Under the pieces are notes generated by a model that was not told where the DNA came from, did not search any database, and saw only the letters and a list, made by a program, of their open reading frames with translations. This document shows positions 21,986-31,899 of a stretch of 64,000 bases of DNA, in pieces. Numbering within the stretch: the first letter of the stretch is position 1; every line of letters starts with the position of its first letter. Source of the stretch: Charina bottae. Taxonomy: Eukaryota; Chordata; Lepidosauria; Squamata; Charinaidae. The translations under genes and the position numbers were made by a program. The stretch is from the NCBI GenBank assembly GCA_023362775.1, contig JALMGJ010000002.1, positions 37,101,914 to 37,165,913 on the forward strand, given 5' to 3'.

Positions 21986-22265
21986 GCCTAGATTCCTTAA
22001 ACAGGCTGACCTCATGACCAGTGACCCCTGGAAGAGGGCTTAAAGGCCAGGGGGACACCATTTTAAAAATGGTCCTTGGAAATGCTTTACAGCAGAGCAG
22101 GCTGGGGGGGGGGAGTCTAACAAATCCTGATTAGTCAGCATTTAAACTGAGAGGTTGTCCACTTTTTCCACCAACTGTAGAACTTAGGAAGGGGGCCACT
22201 CAGGATGGTAGCCAAGTAGTGGTGGTAACATGGTTCCACTGGTCTTATTTGATTTGATTTATATC

Positions 22266-22685
22266 TGTCAGGGAGATAACTGTTGGAAAAGGAGGGGGCT
22301 CCCTCCAGGGTGATAAACGCATGCGCAGTACTGAATCGCTTTGCTTTCCTCACAAGAGGCTAAAGAAGGCCCCGCCCTAGTTTCATGGGCCTTTTCTCTG
22401 AGCATCACTAGTTCATTTCAGTTTAGCTGGATTCTGTCTAGCAGAGTAGAACAATAAAACACTAGAGCTTTTACACCGAGTCTCAGTGTGTTCCTTCACT
22501 CGAAGTCAGGACATCAAGCCAGCTAAATTGAAATGAATTAGTGATGCTTAGAGAAAAGGCCCATGAAACTAGGGCGGGGCCTTCTTTAGCCTCTTGTGAG
22601 GAAAGCAAAGCGATTCAGTACTGTGCATGCGTTTATCCCCCTGGAGGGAGCCCCCTCCTTCTCCAACAGTTATCTCCCTGACAAT
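22266..22685. repeat. LTR-like unit followed by an inverted partial copy
   Basis: 22266-22515 runs TGTCAGGGAGATAACTG ... GGACATCA with an AATAAA at 22453-22458, as in a short LTR (TG...CA ends, internal poly(A) signal). The following 22516-22685 is an inverted copy of its first ~165 bp, ending CAGTTATCTCCCTGACA. No internal retroelement genes are seen. Confidence 0.5.
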
Positions 22686-22689
22686 GTCT

Positions 22690-23066
22690 CATATTTTGTA
22701 CAGGAGCTCAATAGACATCCTGTGAGGTAGGTTGGGCTGAGTGGGAGTGGCTGGCTCAAAATCACCCACTCAGCTTCTCTCCACTTCTAGTCCAGCACCT
22801 TCTCACTACTCTACACTGGCTTTTGGACTGAGGGTGAAGGAGTGACCCAAAGCCTATAGAGATCCTGTGGCTGAGGGGGGATTTGAATCTGGACCTCGCC
22901 ATTCCTAGTCCAACCCCTTCACTACTATCCCACAATTGTTCTTGGGCTCAGGGAGGACTGGCCCAGAGTCCCCCAGGAAGCTTCCACGGTTGAGAGGACC
23001 TGGGTCTAGGACCTGGGTCTCCCTGGTGCCAGTCCAACACCATAACCACTACACCACACTGGCTCT
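22690..23066 (-). repeat. Tandem diverged SINE/MIR-like pieces
   Basis: Three successive degraded units with the shared pattern of a GGCCC or GGCTC core, a tRNA-like B-box area and an ACTACAC...GGCTCT end, on the minus strand. The last ends CACACTGGCTCT. Confidence 0.45.
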
Positions 23067-23916
23067 ACCTTGTGTTCTACAGGGAGACAGGTGCTTCTGC
23101 AGGAAACCATTTTAATGAAGCTATAAAAATGGTGGCCAGAGGAATGTTCAGGAACCAGTATCACCACACAGAGTACAGCAAGCATGGAAGCCCAGTTGAG
23201 GAGGAATGTGAGAAACCACCAAGAAGAATGAAGGCAAAAACACCCAGCTCTGAGGGGACTCTCAAATTCCCCTCAAATTTTCTCCACATTGTGAAAACAA
23301 AAGATCAAAGGCTCAGTAACAACAGAAAAAGTCAAAAGCAGACATTTCCACTTCAGGAGCACATCTTGACCAAGCTGTTCCCATGGCAGAGGTGGTTGAT
23401 TGGGGACCAGAAGGGAGACAGGGTGTCAGCCTTGCAAGAAGCACACCCAGGAGTACTAGCTCTATCTTTATTGTAAGGTTACCCATAACAGAATCTTGCA
23501 AGTCTGAAAATACATCTCTCCCCCTTGCCTTTGCCATCCAAGAAACTAGGGAGGATCCCTTCTGAGACCTTTGCCACACCCACATTCCTGTTGCGGGCTC
23601 AGCTGCCTCTTATCTGACCGTTGCCCTGGCTGCAGCTCTTCCTCCTGTCTCCCAAGGTCATTCCCACAGACCATCACACAGGGTGCCCACTTCAGCCTAA
23701 GGAGCTTGCATCCAATCACTTAGCCTCCAAGTTAAGTGTAACAGATTTAATACACCTTGAGGGTGCCCTTGGATGGTGTTGAAATAAGAGGAAAACTATT
23801 ACTGTACTTTAATCTTGTTAAAATTAAAGACCTGTCTCTCTCACAGTCTTGGGAGATGAAGGTAAATCTGTAGGAACAAGACTGACACTCCATCACAAAA
23901 GCAAAACAAAAAGTGC
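23067..23916. other. No gene recognised
   Basis: A plus-strand open frame at 23072-23476 encodes a basic, low-complexity peptide without any recognised domain; it has no supporting splice signals and I do not call it a gene. Confidence 0.35.
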
Positions 23917-23918
23917 TG

Positions 23919-23921
23919 CTG

Positions 23922-23979
<58 letters not shown>

Positions 23980-23996
23980 CACACACACACACACAC
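23919..23996. repeat. (TAGA)n(CAGA)n(CA)n microsatellite
   Basis: About seven TAGA/GATA units, then about six CAGA units, then a CA run. Confidence 0.9.
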
Positions 23997-24591
23997 GATG
24001 GTATAACCACTACAGTGACCTGGTGAGACCCTGCGTTCACACAACATGCTTAACTGGGTTAGTTAAAGAGCTAGCGACTGCACCACTTCAGTGGGCTGGC
24101 ATTGCCAGGAGTGTGCAATATACCAATTGGCTAAATTGTGCAACATGGTTGGTTAGGGTTAACTATAGTTTGTATTTTGTTGTTTGACCTGATGTGCAAA
24201 CTTAGGCTGTGTGTTCAGTTGATGATTCAAAGTCCTTGTGAAAATCCAGAAAATGGGTTAACTCAGTAACTAAGTTAAGTTTGTTGCATGAACACTGCCA
24301 AGTCACACCTTTGCATCCTACACTTCCTTGAGAAAGGTAGCAAGATACTCTCTCATCATCACCTGAGAGCTGGAGTGCTAAACTCCCCAGGGAACCAGGC
24401 TCTGAACTGACCCCATCTTCCCCAAGTCCAGAACTAACCACTGTGCCACACAGCCTCTCCTGAGAAGTACTGGAGGGGGCCGCTGGCTGGCAGCAAAGAG
24501 ATCATTGTTTATGTTTCCTGCTGAATCCGACCAAGCACATTTGGGTGCACCACAACTCTTTCGCCTTTCCATTCACCACCACCCTGGACTA

Positions 24592-24729
24592 CAGTGTGTT
24601 TCTCAACCTCTACAACTTTAAGCTGTGTGGACTTCAACTCCCAGAATTCCCCAGCCAGCAGGGCTAGCCCGGGGAATTCTGGGAGTTGAAGTCCACACAG
24701 CTTAAAGTTGCAGAGGTTGAGAAACGCTG
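24592..24729. repeat. Palindromic MITE A, complete
   Basis: Arms begin CAGTGTGTTTCTCAACCTCT and end AGAGGTTGAGAAACGCTG. Flanks ctggacta and ctggacgg share six of eight bases. Confidence 0.85.
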
Positions 24730-24789
24730 CTGGACGGAAGCAGGTAAGGTCAGCCACAAGCGTCCTTGAATCCGATCCTACGCCCGTTT

Positions 24790-25335
24790 GTTTGGAAGAA
24801 GCAAACCCCATTCAGATTTTCTGAATTTACTCCTAATCAAGGGCTCAGAGGACCGGGGTTTGCGCGTCTCCCCGCGAAGACCATCGGAATCGGCCAAGAA
24901 TAATTCTCTGCCCGCAAAGAATTCTCCAAATTCTCCCCTTTGGCCGGCCTGCCCCCAGCCCCCAGAAGACGACCTTCCGGTTTCTACCTCCCGCCGCCCC
25001 CATCCAGCCGCCTCCTCCGAAGTGGGGATGGGGGGCTCATTTACAGACCCCTCCTCGCGCTCACTGCCTTCCCGGACTCCGAAGAGGCGGAGCGCAGCGC
25101 AGCGCGGCGCCGCTTTTCCCACGCGATTTCGGAAATGGGGCCGAGGTAGACGGAGGGCTCAGACTCCCACCGATAAATCAACCGAACATCCCGGAAGAAA
25201 ATGGAGCGCTCTATTTTAGGACTGGAGCAAAGGAGCTCAGGAAGAGGCGGCCCTTGGTGGGGAGGAGCCAGGCAGCGTCCGGTGGATCCCGAAGCCCGGA
25301 ACTGTTTCAATGGGAAGCGGATTGGAGACGCGTGC
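24790..25335. promoter_or_regulatory. CpG-rich block, possible promoter
   Basis: CpG-dense stretch (GCGCTCACTGCCTTCCCGG, AGCGCAGCGCAGCGCGGCGC). It lies 3 kb upstream of the first coding exon of the minus-strand Myb/SANT-like gene, which needs an upstream untranslated exon, so it is a candidate promoter for it. No transcript evidence is available here. Confidence 0.4.
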
Positions 25336-25349
25336 TGGAGGCCGCGCTG

Positions 25350-26085
25350 TTTTCTCGCGCCGGGGCGGCAGATTCACAACCCTGGTTTATGCAGAGTACA
25401 TCATGAGAAATGCTGGGCTGGATGAATCACAAGCCGGAGTTAAGATTGCTGGGAGAAATATCAACAACCTCAGATATGCAGAGGATACCACCCTAATGGC
25501 AGAAAGTGAAGAGGAACTAAAGAGCCTCTTGATGAGGGTGAAAGAGGAGAGTGCAAAAGATGGCTTGAAACTCAGCATTAAAAAACCCAGATCATGGCAT
25601 CTGGTCCCATCACTTCCTGGCAAATAGAAGGGGAAGAAATGGAAGCAGTGACAGATTTTATTTTCTTGGGCTCCAAGATCACCGCAGACGGTGACTGCAG
25701 CCATGAAATTAAAAGACGCTTGCTCCTTGGGAGGAAAGCTATGGCAAACCTAGACAGCATATTTAAAAGCAGAGACGTCAAATCAGTCAATCCTAAAGGA
25801 AATCAACCCTGACTGCTCATTGGAAGGACAGATACTGAAGCTGAAGCTCAAATACTTTGGCCACCTAATGCGAAGAGAGGACTCACTGGAAAAGACCCTG
25901 ATGCTGGGAAAGACTGAGGGCAAAAGGAGAAGGGGACGGCAGAGGATGAGATGGTTAGATAGCATCACCGATGTAATGAACATGAATTTGAGTAAACTCC
26001 GGGAGACAGTGGAGGACAGGAAGGCCTGGCGTGCTATGGTCCATGAGGTCACGAAGAGTCGGACACGACTAAACGAAACAACAAC
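25350..26085 (+). mobile_element. BovB (RTE) LINE fragment
   Basis: The plus strand, over two frames, encodes the RT part [20 protein letters not shown], then ASGPITSW, FIFLGSKITADGDCSHEIKR and LLLGRKAMANLDSI. After an internal deletion near 25790 it resumes with LKLKLKYFGHLMRREDSLEK, MRWLDSITDVMN and KAWRAMVHEVTKSRTRLN. This is the diagnostic BovB order. A short extra BovB tail lies at about 26150-26195. Confidence 0.85.
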
Positions 26086-26781
26086 AACAAGAGCATATAT
26101 TTGTTGAGGGAATTGGTGCAGGTTGTGTGTTTGTGTGTGCCCATTTATCGGGCGACTAAAGAGTCGGACGACTAAACGACTGAACAACAGCAACAACAAA
26201 GAGGAAGCGCCTGTCCTCATGAGAACCGTAGGGTTGAAATGCAACGGGGGGGCAAGAAAAGCAAGTGTGATTCTTCCTTAACACCCCCCCCCCGCTCCTC
26301 TTTTCATAGGCACGTGCGATTAGGTTCTGCAAATAGGCAACTGCTTGATAGGGAGTACGTGGGAAGGCATGCCAGCCTCATCGGGTGCCCAAAGAGACGA
26401 GGAGGGCCCTACTTCCCCTTTCTTCTGCGATCTTCCCACTCCGTGGAGTTAGTATCACCACCTTTCTTGCTTGATCTCCACGGGGTGGGCCATCCCTCTG
26501 TGGAGATGGTGGCTAATGTCTTAGACTCGAGGCAGATTATTTCAGAAGGAATGGTGGACAGTGGAATACGGTTCCCATGTTCGGCCAATCGAGGACACGA
26601 TACAGTGTCAAGAAAACGAGGGAGACTGGCCTAGCTGGGAACTTCTCCCAAAACATATGGAGAGCAATCAACACAGCTGCCTGCTCCATGATTTCCTTCA
26701 ACTGCCATCCCCAAAGGTGTCCTAGAAGAATAAGGAAATGTCAGTTTAGCTGAGTGTCTTGATTAACTCAACTCTCTATAA

Positions 26782-26916
26782 CAGTGTTTCTCAACCTTGG
26801 CAACTTTAAGATGTGTGGACTTCAACTCCCAGAATTCTCCAGCCAGCATGGCTGTCTGGGGAATTCTGGGACTTGAAGTCCACACATCTTAAAGTTGCCA
26901 AGGCTAAGAAACACTG
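26782..26916. repeat. Palindromic MITE A, complete
   Basis: Arms CAGTGTTTCTCAACCTTGGC and GCCAAGGCTAAGAAACACTG around CCAGCCAGCATGGCTGTCTG. Flanks ctctataa and ctctaaag share the first five bases. Confidence 0.85.
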
Positions 26917-27129
26917 CTCTAAAGGCTATTTCCATAAAAGAAATATTCTGGGGAGATGCCAGATCCCTTCCCATTGTTGACCTGTGCCTATATACAAGGA
27001 AACATAGTTTCATTTGGAATCACTTCTTCAACAACAGTATTTTCCAACTCCAAGGAAATTGGACAGTAGAAGCAGATATGAGAACCCAGCTGTCTTCTAT
27101 TAAGCCAGATATTAAAGAGATTTGCAAAA

Positions 27130-27375
27130 ATGTAAAATAATGCCACTCAGTTTTGGGAGGGGATATAGTTATTTTTTATAAAATATTTATATGAACATGT
27201 AATGGGTTTATTTTTATTATTTTAAAATGAATTAATAAATACAATTTCTCAGTTTTAATTTCTAATACGGTAAATATCGATAGATATATGCCACATAAAA
27301 AAAATCTCTTTGGGGTCCTCAATATTTTTTAAGAATGTAAAGGGGTCTTGAGACCAAAAAGTTTGAGAACCACTG
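27130..27375. repeat. hAT MITE remnant (right end)
   Basis: Ends GACCAAAAAGTTTGAGAACC ACTG in the form of the element at 55039-55313, with the upstream GGGGTCCTCAATATTTTTTA. The left end is not identifiable. Confidence 0.5.
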
Positions 27376-27399
27376 ATCTAGTGTATATAGTCTCCAAAT

Positions 27400-28020
27400 A
27401 AGTGAATCTGAAAAATACTTTTAAATATAAAAAATAATGTATTACTCATTTGATATTTTTATGGTAATTGATCAATACTCAAGTTCATAAACTCAATGGA
27501 CAACACTAAACAACAATATAACATTCAAATAAAATTAGATAAAATAATCCATAATGACTAAATGAATTATTATCCTATTTAGCTGTACTCCATTCTTCTC
27601 TAAACAATGAGACACAGTCCAATAAGCAGCTTTCTCTTTGTTTTTAATGCAAACTAGTAAAGATCTAGTATGGAGAAAGATTCTTCATTACTGACTGAAT
27701 GATACTTGTCCAACAATTCTTTAAAATATACCTGTAATACATTTAAAGTATAAGTCTACTCCCTTGAATTGAATGTGATTCCTGATGGTTTCATAGATAT
27801 TGCTACATAATTTTCTTGGCAAATATTATTGCTTTGCCATTACAGCTTCCTGGATTTTTTTTCCTAATTTCAAGTTTTCTCTGGTGGTCTCCCATCCAAA
27901 TCAGCTCCTGCTAATTTTTCCGAAATCAGATAAAGTAGGTTGGATACTGCCAAATGCTGAGGCAAAAAAAGACACCACTTAAACCAAAATAAAATCACAG
28001 CTCTTGAACTAATTTTCCTT
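27400..28020. other. AT-rich stretch, no gene recognised
   Basis: Very AT-rich, with no domain or RNA gene visible. A BovB tail scrap follows at about 28031-28066. Confidence 0.4.
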
Positions 28021-28194
28021 TTGCCACCAATTAAGAGTCAGACATGACTAAACGACTGAACAACATGCTGAAGAATATTGAATGGTAGGTTTGACTTCAG
28101 CTATTTTATTTCAGCTTTAAGATCTGGGTGGAGAAATGGTAATTCAATTGCCTTTTTCTTTTCTTTTTGGGTGAATAAAACAGAGATTTTAAAA

Positions 28195-28295
28195 CAGCGT
28201 TTCTCAACCTTGGCAACTTGAAGATGGGTGGACTTCAACTCCCAGAATTCAATTCAAAGAACTCACCTTCAAGTTGCCAAGGTTGAGAAACGCTG
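28195..28295. repeat. Palindromic MITE A, internally deleted
   Basis: Arms CAGCGTTTCTCAACCTTGGC and GCCAAGGTTGAGAAACGCTG, centre shortened. Flanks ttttaaaa and ttttaaag are an 8-bp duplication with one mismatch. Confidence 0.85.
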
Positions 28296-28511
28296 TTTTA
28301 AAGGCTTCTCATTCAGAGCATTTCAAGCAGAGGAAAGGAGAGCATTTGTTTTCCTGAAAAAAAGGGTGAAATATTTTTTAAATGTTTCAAAAAGGCTTTT
28401 CTAGGGGGTGCTTTAGGACAGAAAGAAAATAGAGATTCCGGACCTTTTTTTAGAAGCATATTTCGAAGATTTTAGCCTGTGGCAGCTTCTCACTAACGGA
28501 TTGGCTACTGC

Positions 28512-28519
28512 TGATGACG
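28512..28519. promoter_or_regulatory. Perfect CRE (TGACGTCA) next to a CCAAT box
   Basis: The palindrome TGACGTCA follows an ATTGG (reverse CCAAT) by about 15 bp. A CRE/CCAAT pair is common in promoters, but no gene start is recognised around it. Confidence 0.3.
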
Positions 28520-28807
28520 TCATAGTGGATTTATTCCGTCAACGATCAGAACCGGCGTTCCTTTACATTGGATTTAGCCCCCAAGATTTGGCTACAAATT
28601 ACGCAATTTTTCAGAACTGGATTTTAACGAAAGCAAGATTTTAAAATTATTATTAATAATAATAGTAATAAGTTCAACATTTAACTTCAGCGATATTTTT
28701 AAAGAACAAGTTGGGGGATGACGAATATTTTGGAATATTTTTAAAAAATATTGTTTTTTAAAAAAGAAAGGGAAAGAAACGAAGTTCAAAAATAGCTTTT
28801 CGTTGTT

Positions 28808-29107
28808 TTAAAATAATTAGATCCCCCATATATATATATCTTTTAAACGTATTCTTTCTCGTTCCTTTTTTTTTAAAAAAAGCTTCCAAAATATTCGCAA
28901 TAGTACAGCGTGCGTGTATGTAGGATTCGATTAAAGGTTTTGTTTTATAAAGGCAGTAAGACGTATATTCAAAGTATGCGCGCTGTACTATTGCGAATAT
29001 TTCGGAAGGTTAAAAAAAAAGAAACAAAAAAGAAAACTTTTAAAATATATATTGGGGGGAACCTAATTATTATAAACAAAACCTTTAATAGAATCGTACA
29101 TACACGC
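28808..29107. repeat. Imperfect inverted repeat with permuted arms
   Basis: TTCGCAATAGTACAGCG (about 28893-28910) recurs inverted at 28981-28998; TTAAAGGTTTTGTTT (about 28931-28946) recurs inverted near 29075-29090; ATAATTAGATCCCCC (about 28814) recurs inverted and diverged near 29053-29075. On one arm the order is C-A-B, on the other B-C-A. Confidence 0.65.
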
Positions 29108-29626
29108 CCTCTCTCTCTCTCTCTCAAAAAAAGCACTTCGAATTAATCAGGAAAGAATCCAAATTGCCCCAGGCAGTTTTTCAGCCCACCAGTTTTTGAT
29201 TGGTGAGCGATGAAGGAACGAACGAGAGTAAACCGGAGAATGATCCGCGGACCTCATCTGAGTAACATCTTTTTCGCTTCCTTCCGCCTTGTGATCTTAC
29301 TCTTTACACAAGCCAAACCACACTGCGTAAATTCACCTTTGCTGTTGAAGGGGTTCTGGATTTTTGAAGCTCAACAAAAATTGGAGGGGTGGAAAAAAGG
29401 AGGTTTAGAAAGCCGCAGCGCTCCGGATTTAGGGAGAGTCCTTAAAAAGCGGCGGGAATCCACGGGTGAGCCCCCACCACCCTCCCGATCCTGATTAAAC
29501 GCGACTCCGTTTTTTTCTCTTTTGGTTAAATCGAGAAACTCGAAGGTTCAACTGCTGCTAGCCGAAGAATACGTTTTAGCGCAGCTCAATCCTATGCTTC
29601 CTTACTTAGAAGCCAATGGTCTGGAC

Positions 29627-29877
29627 CAGTGTTTCTCAACCTCAACAACTTGGCGGGAGTAACCATGACTCTCTTAACTGTAGGGAGATCATAATTACGC
29701 GGTCTGGGCGCCTCCTCGTGGCGACCGCTGGATAGGGTGTGTTCCACACCTGAACTAAAAACTCGGAAAACTTTGGAGATAGTCCTGAACCCTCTGGCAA
29801 TCAGGACGATAGCTGGCTGGGGAATTCTGGGACTTGAAGTCCACACATCTTAAAGTTGTTGAGGTTGAGAAACACTA
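29627..29877. repeat. Palindromic MITE A carrying a foreign insert
   Basis: Outer arms CAGTGTTTCTCAACCTCAAC and GTTGAGGTTGAGAAACACTA. Flanks gtctggac and gtctggag are an 8-bp duplication with one mismatch. Most of the left arm is replaced by the R2-like insert at about 29652-29811. Confidence 0.85.
29652..29811 (+). mobile_element. R2-like short retroelement: 28S rRNA flank plus partial HDV-like ribozyme fold
   Basis: The first 26 bp (29652-29677) read GGCGGGAGTAACCATGAC then TCTCTTAA, which is the vertebrate 28S rRNA just upstream of the R2 target, with one change (C for T). The 28S match stops exactly where R2 inserts. Downstream are parts of an HDV-like ribozyme: P3 CGCC/GGCG (29709-29712, 29720-29723) around loop TCCTCGT; a possible P1 of GGCGG 29652-29656 with CCGCT 29725-29729; P4 GGTGTG/CACACC (29736-29741, 29745-29750); and ACTAAA after it, where the catalytic C (29755) would be. 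P2 was not found. R2 RNAs are known to process their 5' ends by such ribozymes. No R2 protein is present. Confidence 0.55.
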
Positions 29878-30117
29878 GTCTGGAGTAAAGGCTCCCAGGA
29901 AAGATAGTTTTCTCACTCAAACTCAACTCCTGGGGATTGGATGGAGCCTCCAAGGAGCTTTCTTGGCAGTAAAAAGGATTTGTGGTTTTCTTCTGGGATG
30001 TTTCTTCCAATTCACAAGCCCTGGGGTCTCCTGGTGGTCTCCAATCCAGTTGGTGATCAGGTCCAGCTCTGTTAGGAGTACCACTTAGCTGGGTCACTGC
30101 ACAGTACTGCATCCAAG

Positions 30118-30205
30118 ATTATTGTATTTATTTATTTATGTATTGGATAAATTTATATGGCCGCCCAACTCACACACAGTGACTCCGGGCGGCTTACGTT
30201 GGTTC
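30118..30205 (-). repeat. L2/CR1-like LINE 3' tail
   Basis: TTTATTTATTTATG run followed by GGCCGCCCAACTCACACACA and TCCGGGCGGCTTAC, a tail form seen several times in the window, always with an A/T-rich tract on the 3' side. Confidence 0.5.
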
Positions 30206-30720
30206 AGAAACCAAACAACCTATGTACAGGAGGATGGCCCAACACAGGAGAAATAACACCACAGGACCAGAGTCAGCAGTTTATCTTCATCTAAAAGAAA
30301 AAGGACACTCATTTGAGGACATTAATGTTCACATTTTAGACAGAGAAGATAGGTGGTTTGAGAGAGGGGTCAAGGAATCCATTTATGCCAACTTGGAAAA
30401 TCCTTCCTTGAATAGAGGTGGGGGCCTCAGGCACAAACTCTCCCCCATCTTCCTCCCCGTGTTGTCTTCTGTGCCTAGGAAGATTAAGACCATTTCAGAA
30501 GCTCAACAGCAGCATGGTGATTTTAACGACCCTCCATTAGATGATAAAAGGACTTAAAAATTACATCTCAATATAACCATGACCTAGCCCCAGGTGTAAG
30601 GTCACACAGCTACCTAGGAACATATTTAGGATTCCCTTACCAACTTTGCTCAGACTGAAGAAGCTCCTTGGATAAGGAGCGAAACGTTTCCACTAAGAAA
30701 ATAGAAATCCAGTTGACATG
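30206..30720 (+). mobile_element. Penelope-like element, Neptune-type 3' end
   Basis: The plus strand to the stop at 30557 encodes the end of a GIY-YIG endonuclease: YRRMAQHRRNN, AVYLHLKEKGHSFED, HILDREDRWFERGVKES and PSLNRGGGLRHKL. This differs clearly from the copies at 2.0 and 8.2 kb and resembles the lineage familiar from fish genomes. About 100 bp downstream is a hammerhead-like core (30655-30690). The RT is missing (5' truncation). Confidence 0.85.
30655..30690 (+). ncRNA. Hammerhead-ribozyme-like core of a Penelope element
   Basis: CTGAAGA (30655-30661), stem II GCTCCTT/AAGGAGC with loop GGAT (30663-30680), then GAAA (30681-30684) and CGTTTC. This is the CUGANGA / stem II / GAAA arrangement of hammerhead ribozymes, known to occur in Penelope-like terminal repeats. 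Stem III and the cleavage triplet cannot be fixed by eye. Confidence 0.6.
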
Positions 30721-30734
30721 ATTCAAGCTACAGA

Positions 30735-31100
30735 CAGGAGTCTGTGAGTTTCTAGTCCCGCCTTAGGCATGAAAGCCGGCTGGGTGACCTTGGGCCAGTC
30801 CCTCTCTCAGCCCTAGGAAGGAGCCAATAGGAAACCAGGAGACTGAGAGTTCTAGTCCCGCCTTAGGCATGAAAGCCAGCTGGGTGACCTTGGGCCAGTC
30901 ACTCTCTCTCTGGCCTAGGGAGGAGCCAATGGGAAACCAGGAGACTGAGAGTTCTAGTCCCGCCTTAGGCACGAAAGCCGGCTGGATGACCTTGGGCCAG
31001 TCCCCCTCTCTCAGCCCTAGGAAGAAGCTGGCAACGGCAAACCAGTTCCAAAGATCTTGCCAAGAAAACTGCAGGGACTTGCCAATGTGGTTGCCAGGAG
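30735..31100 (+). repeat. tRNA-derived SINE (family 2) with internal tandem units
   Basis: A ~100-bp unit (GTTCTAGTCCCGCCTTAGGC ... GCCAATGGGAAACCAGGAG) is present about three times in tandem inside the SINE, followed by the 3' part CCAAGAAAACTGCAGGGACT. Confidence 0.75.
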
Positions 31101-31492
31101 TCAAGACAATCTAGTGCTACAATCCCATAAATATCTTGAGACTGACTGGAAGGCACCAAAGCCCTCTCCTCTGCAAATGGAAATCAAGTGAGCCCCCCCG
31201 ACCTGAAATACTGACAGTGGATGACTCTGCTACTTCCCCTTAGTATAATTCTCCAATCTGAGCAGGATAGAAAGGAACTACACTGCAGGATTGTGGCGCC
31301 CTATTCTCTCACAATCCTACTTGCAACATGGAGAGAAAAGCAGTGGATAACAAAAGGGGGTCTAATTTGGGCAGCAAAGACAGTTGCAAACTGTTCCGAG
31401 ATGACATGCAATACTAAGTGTAGACAGTGCTGCTCTGTGTTCCATAAACCACCTGCCTCCAAGCTACAAGAATGCCTGAGTAGCAACAATTA

Positions 31493-31896
31493 CAGGTAGT
31501 CCTCGCTTAACGACTACAATTGGGACTGGAATTTTGGTTGCTAAGCAAAGCGGTTATTAAGCAAATCCAACCCAATTTTATGACCTTGCGGTGGTTAAGT
31601 GAGTCACTGTGGGCATTAAGCTGATCACATGGTCATTAAGTGAATCATGTGGTTCCCCATTGATTTTGCTTGCCAGAAGCCAGCCAGCAAGGTCGAAAAT
31701 GGTGATCACATGACCACGGGATGCTGTGACGGTCATAAATGTGAACCGGTTGCCAAGCACCCAAATCGTGATCACGTGACCGTGGGGATGCTGCAATGGT
31801 CATAAGTGTGAGAACCGGTCGTAAGTTGTTTTTTCCAACACCATTGTTAAGTCCAAACCGTCACTAAACAAATGGTTGTTAAATGAGGACTACCTG
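31493..31896. repeat. Palindromic MITE B (TA-flanked)
   Basis: Starts CAGGTAGTCCTCGCTTAACG and ends TGAGGACTACCTG between TA dinucleotides. Confidence 0.85.
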
Positions 31897-31899
31897 TAT

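Noticed and set aside
23747..24047. Minus-strand frames with CVCVSVCLSVCLSIYLSIYL-type repeats
   Set aside because: Read-through of a tetranucleotide/dinucleotide microsatellite.
28500..28520. CRE next to a CCAAT box as a possible MHC SXY module
   Set aside because: The order and orientation of the X2-like and Y-like boxes do not match an SXY module, no X1/S box is seen, and no class I or II gene follows.
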